Positions 8,356-16,443 are shown, counted from the stretch's first letter. The stretch is 27,718 nucleotides of DNA from an uncultured Collinsella sp. (GCA_900752345.1 CAADVA010000056.1:1-27718); one strand, 5' to 3'. Notes: a model not told the origin generated them from the sequence alone. A program made the numbers and translations.

Positions 8356-11246
8356 CGGCGTCGCTCGTGGCGTGCACGCCACAGCTGCAAATAATGACCG
8401 ATCTGCGCCGACTCGATACGCTGGTAGGAAGTCGTGGGCAGCGACGTCAAGAACTTCTTGCCGTAGCCCTTTGTCACCAAGCGCGGATCCGCCAAGATGA
8501 GCACGCCGCAATCGGTCGATGAGCGGATGAGACGGCCGGCAGCCTGCTTGACTTCGAGTACCGCCTCGGGCAGCGAGTAGCGCGCCCAGGCGCGGTCTTC
8601 GCGCAGGTTGCGCTCACACGAAAGAGGATCCGTGGGGCTCGAGAACGGCAGCTTGGGGATAATGACGCAACGCAGTGTCTCGCCGCTGGCGTCAAAGCCC
8701 TCCCAAAAGGCCTTGAGCGCAAAGAGCGATGAGGTCGGCTCGTTGATAAACCGATCGCGCAGGCGACGCGGGGACGAGTTGCGCTGCTGGCAATTGAGCT
8801 CCAGGCCCGCTCGCGCCAATTTGGGCTCGACACGGGCATACAGGTCCTCCATGTCGCGCCTGTTAGTGAAGAGCGTGAGCACCGATCCACCCATGGCGAG
8901 ATGGGCATCGACCAGCACACGCTCGAGCGCCGACAGATAGTGCTCGCGATCGCGCGGATCGGGAATGTCCCCCGCCACGACCACGGCCATATTCGAGTCA
9001 AAGTCATAGCTCGAATCCAGGTGCAGCGATGAGGATGTCGACTCACCGATGCGATCGAGGCCGACAGCATGGTTGAAATGCTCAAAGCTCTTGGACACCG
9101 TCATGGTCGCCGAAGCGAAGATGACCGTGTGCACTTCGGGCAGCCACTCGTTCGCCAAGGCCTCGCCGATATCGATGCGCTCGGCGGTCATAGACTCCCC
9201 GCCCGCGCGCAGCCGACGGTTCACCTGCAGCGAGTACACATAGTGCTCATCCGTACCCTCAATGATGAGTTTGAGGTTCTCGTCCAGCTCGTGCAGACGG
9301 CGCGAAATGTCGCCTAGGTCGACAACGACCTCGGGCTTATCGGCGGCGACGGTCTGCACCAGCGCGTCTACGCTTTTATCCGCCTGGTCCAGCGCATCAA
9401 TTGCGGTATGGGCCGACTGCAAAAAATCGTGCCAGTCATCCGACTCGCGCAGCTCGGGGCCAATCCACAGATTCGCGTTATCGTAGCTCCCATGGGCGCG
9501 ACGGCCGAGCTCGCGCACACCATCGAACACATCGGCAATCGCCATGCTCGCGCGGGCAACCGTCGACGTCGCTTTGGCGGTGAGTCCCAGGTAGAGCGTG
9601 GAGCCCTCGGAAGTGGCCAGGTCACGGGAAACTTGACTCAGCGCGCCGGCACTCGACCCACCCAAGCGCTCAAACAGCACGCGCGACTCATCTGCCGAAA
9701 CCACGCGCGCCCATTGGCGACGGGCCTCACGCTCGATGGAATGGGCCTCGTCGACCACCCAGTGACGAATCGGAGGCAAAATCCTTCCCTCGGCGGCCAC
9801 GTTGCGGAACAGCAGGGAATGGTTGGTGACCACCACGTCGGCATGTGCCGCTCGACGGCGCGCCCCGTGGACCAGGCATTTGTCAGGGAAGAACGGACAC
9901 AGACGACGAGCACACTCGCGCGAAGCCGTCGTAAAGTCGGGACGGTTGACGCTGCGCCAGCGAATGCCGAGCGAATCGAGGTCGCCATCGGCAGATTGGC
10001 ACACATACGCCATGATCACCGCAACCGCCGTGAGCGTGTCAGCAGGATCGCGCTTGGTGGTGATCTCAACCTGACCACGGCTCATGCGCTCGAGCTTGCG
10101 TAGACACGGATAGTGGTCATAGCCCTTGAGTGCACAAAACGACAGGCCCCCGTCCAGCTGTTCGGCGAGCTTTGGCAGCTCATGGTACATAAGCTGGTCG
10201 GCAAGATTATTCGATTTGGTCGCGATACCAACCGTGATGTTGTTGCGGCGTGCGGCCTCGGCAAAAGGCACCAGGTAAGCCATCGATTTGCCGACGCCCG
10301 TCCCCGCCTCAATCACGCGATGCGTTCCCGTAACGAGCGCGTCACGGACCTCGAGCGCCATCGCGATTTGCTCATCGCGCGGCTCGTACGTGGGATACAT
10401 GCGATTGACTAGGCCACCGGGGGCATAATCCGCCTCGATCTCTTCACGGCTCGGCATCTTAAGGACCGGCAACTCGTCCGCATCAACGCGATCGTCTGCA
10501 CGATCGGCCTTGAGCACGTCAGCACGAGCGGCGCTGAGCGAAAATATCGAACCCGGGTTCTGGCCGGCCAAAAAAGAAAAAATGGGGCGATAGGACCAAG
10601 GCACGTCCGCGTGCATGTCCGCCAAGCGCGCCATAAGGCCCGAAGGCAGGTCGGTAAGCGCAACCAACAGCACGCGCCACACACCGCACAGGGCATCAAC
10701 GTCTGCGTTCGCGCGATGCGACACCGAATCGCACCCAAACAAGTCGGCCATAAAAGACAGCTTGTGCGAGGCCAAGCGCGGAAGTGCGATGCGCGACAGT
10801 GCCAGCGAATCGATCCAGATGTCGCTGACGTTGACACCGCCCTTGACCGACTCGATAAACGAACGGTCGAAGGTGGCGTTATGCGCAATCACCGGGCAGC
10901 CGCCGACAAAATCGGCGAGAGCGGCCACGGCATCGACGGCCGATGGGGCATCCACCACATCGGCGTTTGTAATGCTCGTGAGTTCGGTAATCTCGGCGGG
11001 AATCAGCTGCTTGGGGTGCACGAAGGTATCGAACCGGTCGACGATCTCGCGGCCCGAAAGACGGGCAGCCGAGATCTCAATCAGTTCATTGTCCTGCACC
11101 GAAAGACCCGTGGTTTCGGTATCGAGGACGATAACATCTTCCTCGATGAGACCAAACGATTGGGTTTTGGCACGCTCGGCAAGCGTGGCATAGGAATCGA
11201 TGACAAACTGCGGCGTTCCCGACGAAACAGCGTCCTCGATTAGCAT
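8352..11246 (-). CDS. dinG: DinG-family helicase with N-terminal DEDDh exonuclease domain
   Basis: A 964-residue protein. The N-terminal exonuclease is visible as LDTETTG (D42, E44), AHNATFD (D127) and SHRANADVD (H177, D182), the DEDDh set of DnaQ-like 3'-5' exonucleases. The XPD/DinG helicase part has Walker A EAGTGVGKS (313-321) and the DEAH box VVDEAH (497-502). Four cysteines sit where E. coli DinG holds its [4Fe-4S] cluster: C381 in KGYDHYPC, then C445, C450 and C457. The family unwinds DNA with 5'-3' polarity and helps resolve R-loops, G-quadruplexes or damage. The ATG overlaps the end of ddl by 7 bp (ATGCTAA), so it is translationally coupled to ddl. The 3' end is interleaved with the stop of the convergent WYL gene. 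Confidence 0.9.
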   Translation of the reverse strand: MLIEDAVSSGTPQFVIDSYATLAERAKTQSFGLIEEDVIVLDTETTGLSVQDNELIEISAARLSGREIVDRFDTFVHPKQLIPAEITELTSITNADVVDAPSAVDAVAALADFVGGCPVIAHNATFDRSFIESVKGGVNVSDIWIDSLALSRIALPRLASHKLSFMADLFGCDSVSHRANADVDALCGVWRVLLVALTDLPSGLMARLADMHADVPWSYRPIFSFLAGQNPGSIFSLSAARADVLKADRADDRVDADELPVLKMPSREEIEADYAPGGLVNRMYPTYEPRDEQIAMALEVRDALVTGTHRVIEAGTGVGKSMAYLVPFAEAARRNNITVGIATKSNNLADQLMYHELPKLAEQLDGGLSFCALKGYDHYPCLRKLERMSRGQVEITTKRDPADTLTAVAVIMAYVCQSADGDLDSLGIRWRSVNRPDFTTASRECARRLCPFFPDKCLVHGARRRAAHADVVVTNHSLLFRNVAAEGRILPPIRHWVVDEAHSIEREARRQWARVVSADESRVLFERLGGSSAGALSQVSRDLATSEGSTLYLGLTAKATSTVARASMAIADVFDGVRELGRRAHGSYDNANLWIGPELRESDDWHDFLQSAHTAIDALDQADKSVDALVQTVAADKPEVVVDLGDISRRLHELDENLKLIIEGTDEHYVYSLQVNRRLRAGGESMTAERIDIGEALANEWLPEVHTVIFASATMTVSKSFEHFNHAVGLDRIGESTSSSLHLDSSYDFDSNMAVVVAGDIPDPRDREHYLSALERVLVDAHLAMGGSVLTLFTNRRDMEDLYARVEPKLARAGLELNCQQRNSSPRRLRDRFINEPTSSLFALKAFWEGFDASGETLRCVIIPKLPFSSPTDPLSCERNLREDRAWARYSLPEAVLEVKQAAGRLIRSSTDCGVLILADPRLVTKGYGKKFLTSLPTTSYQRIESAQIGHYLQLWRARHERRR

Positions 11247-12205
11247 GCAACGCCCGCTCGACGAAGTCCCATACGAATCAGACTGTCACAGACCTGTGGG
11301 AACGTCATGTCATCGGTGTGGCGAATCTCATCCGGATACAGCGACGTATCGGTCATGCCGGGAATCGTGTTGGTCTCGAGGATGACGGGGCCATCCTCGC
11401 TCACGATAAAGTCGCTGCGCGAAATGCCCAGGCAGCCGAGTGCCTTATGGGCCGCGCAGGCAAGTTCCTGGGCACGTGCATAGTTTTCGGGGGAAATCTG
11501 CGCCGGAATGCGATGGATATCCGTGGGGTCCACATACTTCACGTCCAGATCGTAGAACTCGCAGTCCTCGGGCTTACGGATCTCAACAATCGGCAGGGCG
11601 CGCACGTCATCCTCGCCGTATACGCCGACGGTAATCTCGGTACCCTCGATGCACTTCTCGACCAGCACTTTGTCGCCGTACTCAAACGCCTTGGCGATTG
11701 CCGCGGGTAGCTCGGAGGGCTCATGGACCAGAGAGATGCCATAGCTGGAGCCGTTGACGGCGGGCTTTACAAAGCACCGCTCGCCACAAATCTCGACGAT
11801 ACGATCGATATCGACCTCGTCGCCCGCCTCAAGCGCCAGGCCGGGGGCAATGGGGATGCCCGCCTTGGCATACAGAAGCTTTGAAACCTCTTTATCGGCG
11901 CCACATGCGCTGGCGAGCACGCCTGACGCCGTGTAGGGGATACCCAGCGTCTCCATGGCCCCCTGCATGGCGCCATCCTCGCCGCCGGCGCCGTGCATGG
12001 CGATAAACGCCACGTCGAAGCCACCGGTCGCCATAGTCACCATAAAGTCATCGGCGGCGGTGTCGAGCAGCTCCACCGAGGTGTAGCCGGCCTCCTTCAG
12101 TGCCACCACGACATTCTTTCCCGAATTGAGCGAAATCTCGCGTTCGGCGGAATGGCCGCCCGCCAAGACCGCTACGTGCATGTTCTCTAGGCTTTTACCC
12201 GGCAT
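11240..12205 (-). CDS. ddl: D-alanine--D-alanine ligase
   Basis: A 321-residue protein of normal family length. It joins two D-Ala molecules with ATP to make the dipeptide at the end of the peptidoglycan stem peptide, in the cytoplasm. Visible marks are the N-terminal AVLAGGHSAEREISL, the ATP-grasp segments CFVKPAVNGSSYGIS and LVEKCIEGTE, the omega-loop KYVDP (Tyr224, as in D-Ala-using ligases) and the metal-ligand end SRSDF (D265) plus ETNTIPGMT (E277, N279). The start at 12205 has AGGAGGAG about 7 nt upstream. A second in-frame ATG lies eight codons later. It is the first gene of a ddl-dinG operon. A weak leftward promoter (TACAAT on the minus strand at 12246-12251, TTGGGG 18 bp upstream) is possible. 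No feature suggests D-Ala-D-Lac specificity. Confidence 0.95.
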   Translation of the reverse strand: MPGKSLENMHVAVLAGGHSAEREISLNSGKNVVVALKEAGYTSVELLDTAADDFMVTMATGGFDVAFIAMHGAGGEDGAMQGAMETLGIPYTASGVLASACGADKEVSKLLYAKAGIPIAPGLALEAGDEVDIDRIVEICGERCFVKPAVNGSSYGISLVHEPSELPAAIAKAFEYGDKVLVEKCIEGTEITVGVYGEDDVRALPIVEIRKPEDCEFYDLDVKYVDPTDIHRIPAQISPENYARAQELACAAHKALGCLGISRSDFIVSEDGPVILETNTIPGMTDTSLYPDEIRHTDDMTFPQVCDSLIRMGLRRAGVAC

Positions 12206-12290
12206 GGGCAGACTCCTCCTCTATAATTCCTGCAGCTGATACCATATTGTAGCGATACCCTCTACGTTTCCCCAAAATCGAAAGGCTTCC

Positions 12291-13343
12291 ATGAATCCCA
12301 GGACTAAATCTCAAGACATTCGCGACTTGAGCCAAAACGATATTCGCGAACTTGTCGCCGAACTCGGCCAACCCGCTTTTCGCGCAAAGCAGCTCATCGA
12401 ATGGGTTTTTGAGAAGAACGTTTGTTCGTTTGATGACATGACCAACCTTCCCAAGGCCTTCCGCGAGCAGCTGAAGGAGGCATTTGCCTTCGACACGCCG
12501 ACCGAGCTCGCCAAGCAGGTGTCTAAGGATGGCTCTCGTAAATACCTACTCGAGTACCACGACGGTATCTCCGTCGAGACCGTCGGCATGCCTCGTCGCA
12601 ACAAGCTGTCTGTCTGCGTATCTACCCAAGCCGGCTGTGGTATGGGCTGCGCTTTTTGCGCTACCGGTCTGAACGGCCTCAAGCGCTCACTGACCGCTCA
12701 AGAGATCGTTGACCAGGTACTCCACGTTTCCAACGACTTTGGCGAGCGCGCGACGAGCGTAGTTTTCATGGGCCAGGGTGAGCCTTTCGCCAACTACGAC
12801 GAGGTCCTCAAGGCACTGCGTATTCTTAATGACCCCGATGGAATCGGTATTGGAGCACGTCATCTCACTGTCTCCACCAGCGGCGTCATTCCTGGTATTC
12901 GCAAGTTTGCCGACATCCCCGAGCAGTTCACGCTCGCCGTCTCGCTGCACTCTGCCATTCAGTCCACGCGCAATAAGCTCATGCCGGGCGTTAAGAAGTA
13001 CACGCTTTTGCGCCTTCACGAGGCCCTTCAGCTCTACACCGAAAAGACCGGCCGCCGTCCGACATACGAATACGCCATGATCGAGGGCGTCAATGACACC
13101 AACCCCGAGATGCAGGCGCTCTGCGACTTCTGCGAGGGCACGCTGTGCCACGTCAACCTGATCCAGCTCAACGATATCGAGGGCAGTCCTCTCAAACCGT
13201 CACCGATTCATAAGGTTGAAGACCTTCAGCGTCGTCTTGAGTCCCGTGGCATTGAGACCACGATCCGTAACTCTCGCGGCAACGATATCGACGCTGCTTG
13301 CGGCCAACTCAAGCAGCGCTTCAAGGTTCAGAAGAACGCGTAG
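12291..13343 (+). CDS. rlmN: 23S rRNA (adenine2503-C2) / tRNA dual-specificity methyltransferase RlmN
   Basis: A 350-residue radical-SAM methyltransferase that methylates C2 of A2503 in 23S rRNA and A37 in some tRNAs. The 4Fe-4S motif CxxxCxxC is at C116, C120 and C123 (STQAGCGMGCAFCATG). The second catalytic cysteine is in RGNDIDAACGQL (C337). GQGEP (SAM-binding) and the STSG segment are also present. ATG start with AAAGG a few bases upstream. It stands alone on the plus strand, divergent from ddl, and is followed by a hairpin terminator. Confidence 0.97.
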   Translation: MNPRTKSQDIRDLSQNDIRELVAELGQPAFRAKQLIEWVFEKNVCSFDDMTNLPKAFREQLKEAFAFDTPTELAKQVSKDGSRKYLLEYHDGISVETVGMPRRNKLSVCVSTQAGCGMGCAFCATGLNGLKRSLTAQEIVDQVLHVSNDFGERATSVVFMGQGEPFANYDEVLKALRILNDPDGIGIGARHLTVSTSGVIPGIRKFADIPEQFTLAVSLHSAIQSTRNKLMPGVKKYTLLRLHEALQLYTEKTGRRPTYEYAMIEGVNDTNPEMQALCDFCEGTLCHVNLIQLNDIEGSPLKPSPIHKVEDLQRRLESRGIETTIRNSRGNDIDAACGQLKQRFKVQKNA

Positions 13344-13359
13344 GGGAGACCAACCTAAA

Positions 13360-13375
13360 CGTTTCATGTGAAACA
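13360..13375. promoter_or_regulatory. parS-like site after rlmN (14 of 16 match)
   Basis: CGTTTCATGTGAAACA differs from the perfect parS sites in this window at two positions (1 and 8). It lies 16 bp after the rlmN stop, about 2.1 kb from the triple parS array. It may be a weak ParB nucleation site. Confidence 0.6.
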
Positions 13376-13378
13376 TCG

Positions 13379-13415
13379 AACAGCCCCGGTTGCTTAATTG
13401 CAACCGGGGCTGTTT
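13379..13415 (+). terminator. rho-independent terminator of rlmN
   Basis: A perfect 14-bp stem (ACAGCCCCGGTTGC at 13380-13393 with GCAACCGGGGCTGT at 13400-13413) has a 6-nt loop and a short T-run. Confidence 0.8.
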
Positions 13416-13470
13416 CATATCTATCGCTAATTCGCATCGAGCGATTGTTCAACAACTTTTTCGAAAGAAA

Positions 13471-13510
13471 TAAGGGGTCCTTGTTCTGGCGTTCGGACAA
13501 GGACCCCTTA
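13471..13510 (-). terminator. rho-independent terminator of the rsmG-parAB operon
   Basis: A 16-bp nearly perfect stem (13471-13486 with 13495-13510) around an 8-nt loop. Read leftward it is followed by TTTCTTT, so it ends the leftward unit whose last gene stops at 13536. Confidence 0.85.
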
Positions 13511-13527
13511 AAAAAGGCTAGTAATTG

Positions 13528-13539
13528 TTAGGTACCTAA
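13528..13539. repeat. 12-bp palindrome TTAGGTACCTAA, copy 1
   Basis: A perfect 12-bp palindrome overlapping the stop codon of the parB-linked small gene. An identical copy lies at 17029-17040. No function is known to me. Confidence 0.6.
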
Positions 13540-13790
13540 AAGCCTACATTTTCCCATTGATGGTTAACCCAATCTTGATTAATCTTGGGATTCTTAGTTA
13601 CCTGAGCTGTACGCATAGCGACATCCTCAGTCATAACATCCATTTTCTTTTTGGACGTATCGACGATATCTTGCGCTCCGCGAAGCAGACGACCACGCAA
13701 TTCATCGTCTGTTGCGATCTTAAATCCCGCAAACGCACCAACCGCTACAGTTGCAGCCAAAGCAAGAGCAGTCAGAACTTTATTCTTCAT
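13536..13790 (-). CDS. Small membrane-anchored protein translationally coupled to parB
   Basis: An 84-residue protein. The ATG at 13790 has GGGAGA about 7 nt upstream and overlaps the parB 3' end by 11 bp. A longer TTG start at 13808 is less likely. One N-terminal hydrophobic helix (about residues 4-25, VLTALALAATVAVGAFAGF) acts as a signal anchor or lipoprotein-free export signal. It is followed by a polar, basic/acidic helical part (RGRLLRGAQDIVDTSKKKMDVMTEDVA) that resembles small YtxH-like membrane proteins. I do not recognise it with certainty. Its position as last gene of the rsmG-parA-parB unit, before a terminator, raises the idea of a link between chromosome segregation and the membrane. 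That is inference only. Confidence 0.7.
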   Translation of the reverse strand: MKNKVLTALALAATVAVGAFAGFKIATDDELRGRLLRGAQDIVDTSKKKMDVMTEDVAMRTAQVTKNPKINQDWVNHQWENVGF

Positions 13791-14685
13791 CCTGATCTCC
13801 CTGGTCAAATTGAATCATCTCGCCAAGAATGCGAGACAGCTCTTCCTCATCCTTAAACTCGATCTCGATTTTATTCTTGCCGCGAGAGCTCTTGACGCGA
13901 ACGTTCGTGTTAAACACCTGACGCAGAACGCGTGCAGCCTTCTTAAAAGACTGAGGCGTTGCAGGGCGAGGTGTTTTAGGCGTCTCTCCGGCAGAAAACA
14001 ATGGAGCAAGATTTTCTGTCGCACGGACAGACAATCCCTCAGCAACAACCTTCTCAGCAAGCTTAATGCGCGCATCTTCATACGGAACAGCAAGGATTGC
14101 ACGAGCGTGACCAGCGGTCAGTCTTCCTTCGAAGATCATCTGCTGAACTACCTCTGGAAGATCAAGCAAGCGCAACGAATTGGTAATTGCAGAGCGAGAC
14201 TTGCTGACAGCCTTTGACAAGGCTTCTTGAGTCATACCGCTTGAATCGATGAGCTGTCGATATCCCTTAGCCTCTTCGACGGGGTTAAGGTCAGAGCGCT
14301 GAAGGTTTTCAATCAACGCGAGTGCGAGCATTTCCTCATCATCAACGTCCTTAATGATGACGGGGAGCTCTTCAAGGCCAGCAAGCTTTGAAGCCTGATA
14401 ACGGCGTTCACCCGCAATAATCTCATAGCTGTTACCGTGCTTGCGCACAAGAAGCGGCTGCAGAACGCCGTGCTCCTGAATTGACTCACTCAACTCGCGA
14501 AGTTCAGTCTCATTGAAATGAATTCGTGGCTGATTTGGGTTCGGAACGATATCTTCGATTGGAAGTTTAGTTTCTGAAGCGGCATTAGATGCTGACGTTG
14601 CAGATCCACCAGTCTCATATTCAGCTTCCGAGACCAGTGCGTTGAGACCGCGACCCAAGCCGCCGCGCTTCTTAGGACTAGGCAC
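13780..14685 (-). CDS. parB: Chromosome-partitioning CTPase ParB
   Basis: A 301-residue protein. GTG start with AGAGGTG upstream, overlapping the parA stop by 8 bp. The N-terminal GGLGRGLNAL segment is the ParA-stimulating peptide. The CTP-binding core shows GERRYQA (92-98) and ENLQR (126-130). The helix-turn-helix (about 149-172, MTQEALSKAVSKSRSAITNSLRLL) reads parS, and the C-terminal 40 residues form the dimer domain. ParB loads at parS, slides as a CTP clamp, and with ParA positions the origin after replication. Its targets are evident next door: three perfect parS sites lie upstream of parA. Confidence 0.97.
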   Translation of the reverse strand: MPSPKKRGGLGRGLNALVSEAEYETGGSATSASNAASETKLPIEDIVPNPNQPRIHFNETELRELSESIQEHGVLQPLLVRKHGNSYEIIAGERRYQASKLAGLEELPVIIKDVDDEEMLALALIENLQRSDLNPVEEAKGYRQLIDSSGMTQEALSKAVSKSRSAITNSLRLLDLPEVVQQMIFEGRLTAGHARAILAVPYEDARIKLAEKVVAEGLSVRATENLAPLFSAGETPKTPRPATPQSFKKAARVLRQVFNTNVRVKSSRGKNKIEIEFKDEEELSRILGEMIQFDQGDQDEE

Positions 14686-15478
14686 GCTTAATCACCTCTT
14701 TAGCAAGGTTCATATACGCCTTTGCACCTTTATTCTGCGGCGCATAGGTAATTACAGGCTCACCGAACGACGGTGCTTCTGAAATTTTAACTGTACGCGG
14801 AATCAAGGTCTCGAATGCCTTGTTGCCAAAGTACGATTGAACCTCTTCCACAACCTGGTTCGAAAGCGATGTGCGCGAATCGTACATAGTCATAAGCACG
14901 CCATAAGTATCAAGGCTCTTATTTAGGCGCGTTTTAACCATTTTCATCGATTCAAGCAGCTTTGTAACACCTTCAAGTGCGTAGTATTCGCACTGAATAG
15001 GAATCAAAACACTGTCCGCAGCTGTTAACGCATTAATGGTTAGCAAACCAAGCGATGGCGGACAGTCTATAAATATAAAATCAAACTCATCCTGAACAGG
15101 CTCAAGCAGATCCTTTAAGCGAGTCTCGCGGGCAATCGCACTGACAAGTTCGATTTCTGCACCCGCAAGTTGAATAGTAGCCGGAATTACAAATACCTTA
15201 CTGCAATTTGTATCAAGAATGAGTGATTCTGCCGGGACATCGTTCAGCAATGCATCATAGATACAGTGATTGAGCTCTTCTTTCTCGATTCCAAAACCAC
15301 TCGTACTATTTCCCTGCGGGTCAAAATCGACAATTAATGTTTTTCGGCCCAGTTCACCCAGCGCTGCTGCAAGATTTACAGCTGTGGTGGACTTACCTAC
15401 GCCGCCTTTTTGGTTGATGATAGCAATGATGCGCGTTTCTTTTGCGCTTTTAGAACGCTTAACGTCGCGAAACCCCAC
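14678..15478 (-). CDS. parA: Chromosome-partitioning ATPase ParA (Soj)
   Basis: A 266-residue protein. The GTG at 15478 is chosen because AGGAGG lies just upstream. The frame stays open further, but that extension runs through parS sites and would encode repeated MFHVKH peptides, so it is artefactual. The deviant Walker A motif KGGVGKST (24-31) with its signature Lys24, DFDPQGN (51-57) and the Walker B FIDCPPSLG define the ParA/MinD ATPase family. ParA dimerises on DNA with ATP and is released by ParB, which moves and anchors origin regions. The three parS sites are within about 130 bp upstream. It is coupled to parB by an 8-bp overlap. Confidence 0.97.
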   Translation of the reverse strand: MGFRDVKRSKSAKETRIIAIINQKGGVGKSTTAVNLAAALGELGRKTLIVDFDPQGNSTSGFGIEKEELNHCIYDALLNDVPAESLILDTNCSKVFVIPATIQLAGAEIELVSAIARETRLKDLLEPVQDEFDFIFIDCPPSLGLLTINALTAADSVLIPIQCEYYALEGVTKLLESMKMVKTRLNKSLDTYGVLMTMYDSRTSLSNQVVEEVQSYFGNKAFETLIPRTVKISEAPSFGEPVITYAPQNKGAKAYMNLAKEVIKRA

Positions 15479-15515
15479 GGTCCCTCCTGGTGTATTTAAG
15501 CTGTTGAATGCAGGA

Positions 15516-15531
15516 TGTTTCACGTGAAACA
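15516..15531. promoter_or_regulatory. parS centromere site 1
   Basis: TGTTTCACGTGAAACA, a perfect 16-bp palindrome of the bacterial parS type. It lies between parA and rsmG. Confidence 0.95.
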
Positions 15532-15554
15532 ATCCGATTCGACATCGGCTGCTA

Positions 15555-15570
15555 TGTTTCACGTGAAACA
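15555..15570. promoter_or_regulatory. parS centromere site 2
   Basis: Identical 16-bp palindrome, starting exactly 39 bp after site 1. Here the palindrome extends to 22 bp (15552-15573). Confidence 0.95.
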
Positions 15571-15593
15571 TAGCGACTCGTCACTATCCATTA

Positions 15594-15609
15594 TGTTTCA
15601 CGTGAAACA
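15594..15609. promoter_or_regulatory. parS centromere site 3
   Basis: Identical 16-bp palindrome, starting exactly 39 bp after site 2. It ends one base before the rsmG stop codon. Confidence 0.95.
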
Positions 15610-15610
15610 T

Positions 15611-16348
15611 CTAGGCAAGCGGATTCTTTTTTGCCATACCATTAGGACGCGGAAGAGAAACCGATGCATGACGAGTCTTTTTAAAGATAATAAATTCGCG
15701 GTGACCCAGACCATTCGGCAAATCGAGATCGTCTGTCATAAAAGTAGTAAAGCCACATATCTTTGCAGCGGCAAGACCTGATTGAAGCTCATTATCTGAG
15801 GGATTCCCCTTTGTAACAACAAAGAGGCCACCATCTTTTAGAAAAGGAGAGGCATACTCAACGAGAACCGGTAATGGTGCGAGCGCACGGGCGGTCACAA
15901 CTGCAAATTGCTTCTTATGAGTTCGAGCGTATTCCTCAAGACGAACGTGAACGGCATGAGCATGCTTAAGGCCAAGCTCCTTAACAAAGGAATTAACGGC
16001 ATCAACTTTTTTGCCAACCGAATCGATATACACTGCTTTACGACCACTCGCAATGGTCAATGGAACACCTGGAAAACCGGCGCCGGTACCCATATCGAGC
16101 AAAGCGCCTTCAGGAGCTTTATAAATATAGGGCAGTAAAACAAGTGAATCCAGAATATGAAGGACGGCAGCATCTTCAATATTTAGGATGCGCGTGAGAT
16201 TAGTGGTCTTATTAATCTCTAATACAAGGTCCAAGTGCTGAATACAGACGCGAAGGTTATCGTCGGAGACCTTCAAAGAATAGTCTTTACAATACGAGAT
16301 AAGACGGCTCAGCATCTGGCTTGCCTGCTCATCAGTTAGCACAAACAA
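15611..16348 (-). CDS. rsmG: 16S rRNA (guanine527-N7) methyltransferase RsmG
   Basis: A 245-residue protein if started at the TTG at 16348, which has AAAGGAG 5 nt upstream. A GTG two codons later is possible, and the longer frame to 16417 would run into the terminator. The SAM-binding motif LLDMGTGAGFPGVPL (83-97) and VTARALAPL (151-159) are typical of RsmG, also called GidB. The enzyme methylates G527 in 16S rRNA, and its loss is known to give low-level streptomycin resistance in other bacteria. It is the first gene of the leftward rsmG-parA-parB unit, just downstream of the jag terminator. I could not identify a confident promoter in the short gap. Confidence 0.93.
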   Translation of the reverse strand: MFVLTDEQASQMLSRLISYCKDYSLKVSDDNLRVCIQHLDLVLEINKTTNLTRILNIEDAAVLHILDSLVLLPYIYKAPEGALLDMGTGAGFPGVPLTIASGRKAVYIDSVGKKVDAVNSFVKELGLKHAHAVHVRLEEYARTHKKQFAVVTARALAPLPVLVEYASPFLKDGGLFVVTKGNPSDNELQSGLAAAKICGFTTFMTDDLDLPNGLGHREFIIFKKTRHASVSLPRPNGMAKKNPLA

Positions 16349-16393
16349 GACGACTCCTTTCTGACAAAAATCAGTGTATCGAGAACTTTTGAC

Positions 16394-16425
16394 AAAAAAA
16401 GGGGACGTGGAAACCACGTCCCCTT
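16394..16425 (-). terminator. rho-independent terminator after jag
   Basis: A 12-bp stem (AAGGGGACGTGG at 16399-16410 with CCACGTCCCCTT at 16414-16425) with a 3-nt loop. Read leftward it is followed by seven Ts. It ends the rpmH-rnpA-yidD-yidC-jag unit before rsmG. Confidence 0.92.
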
Positions 16426-16443
16426 AGCATAGACTCGAGAAGC

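Noticed and set aside
12222..12227. TATAAT on the plus strand upstream of rlmN
   Set aside because: No -35 lies at a proper distance, and the bases overlap the ribosome-binding region of ddl on the other strand.
13446..13454. TGTTCAACA as a further DnaA box near the parAB terminator
   Set aside because: It has one mismatch and is about 5 kb from the origin segments, with no neighbouring boxes. Chance is likely.
15479..15571. Longer ParA starting at 15571 with repeated MFHVKH peptides
   Set aside because: MFHVKH is the translation of parS (ATG TTT CAC GTG AAA CAT). The GTG at 15478 has AGGAGG and matches normal ParA length.
15516..15609. Short direct repeats with equal spacers, CRISPR-like at first sight
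   Set aside because: The repeats are 16-bp parS palindromes with 23-bp gaps, only three copies, beside parA and without cas genes.
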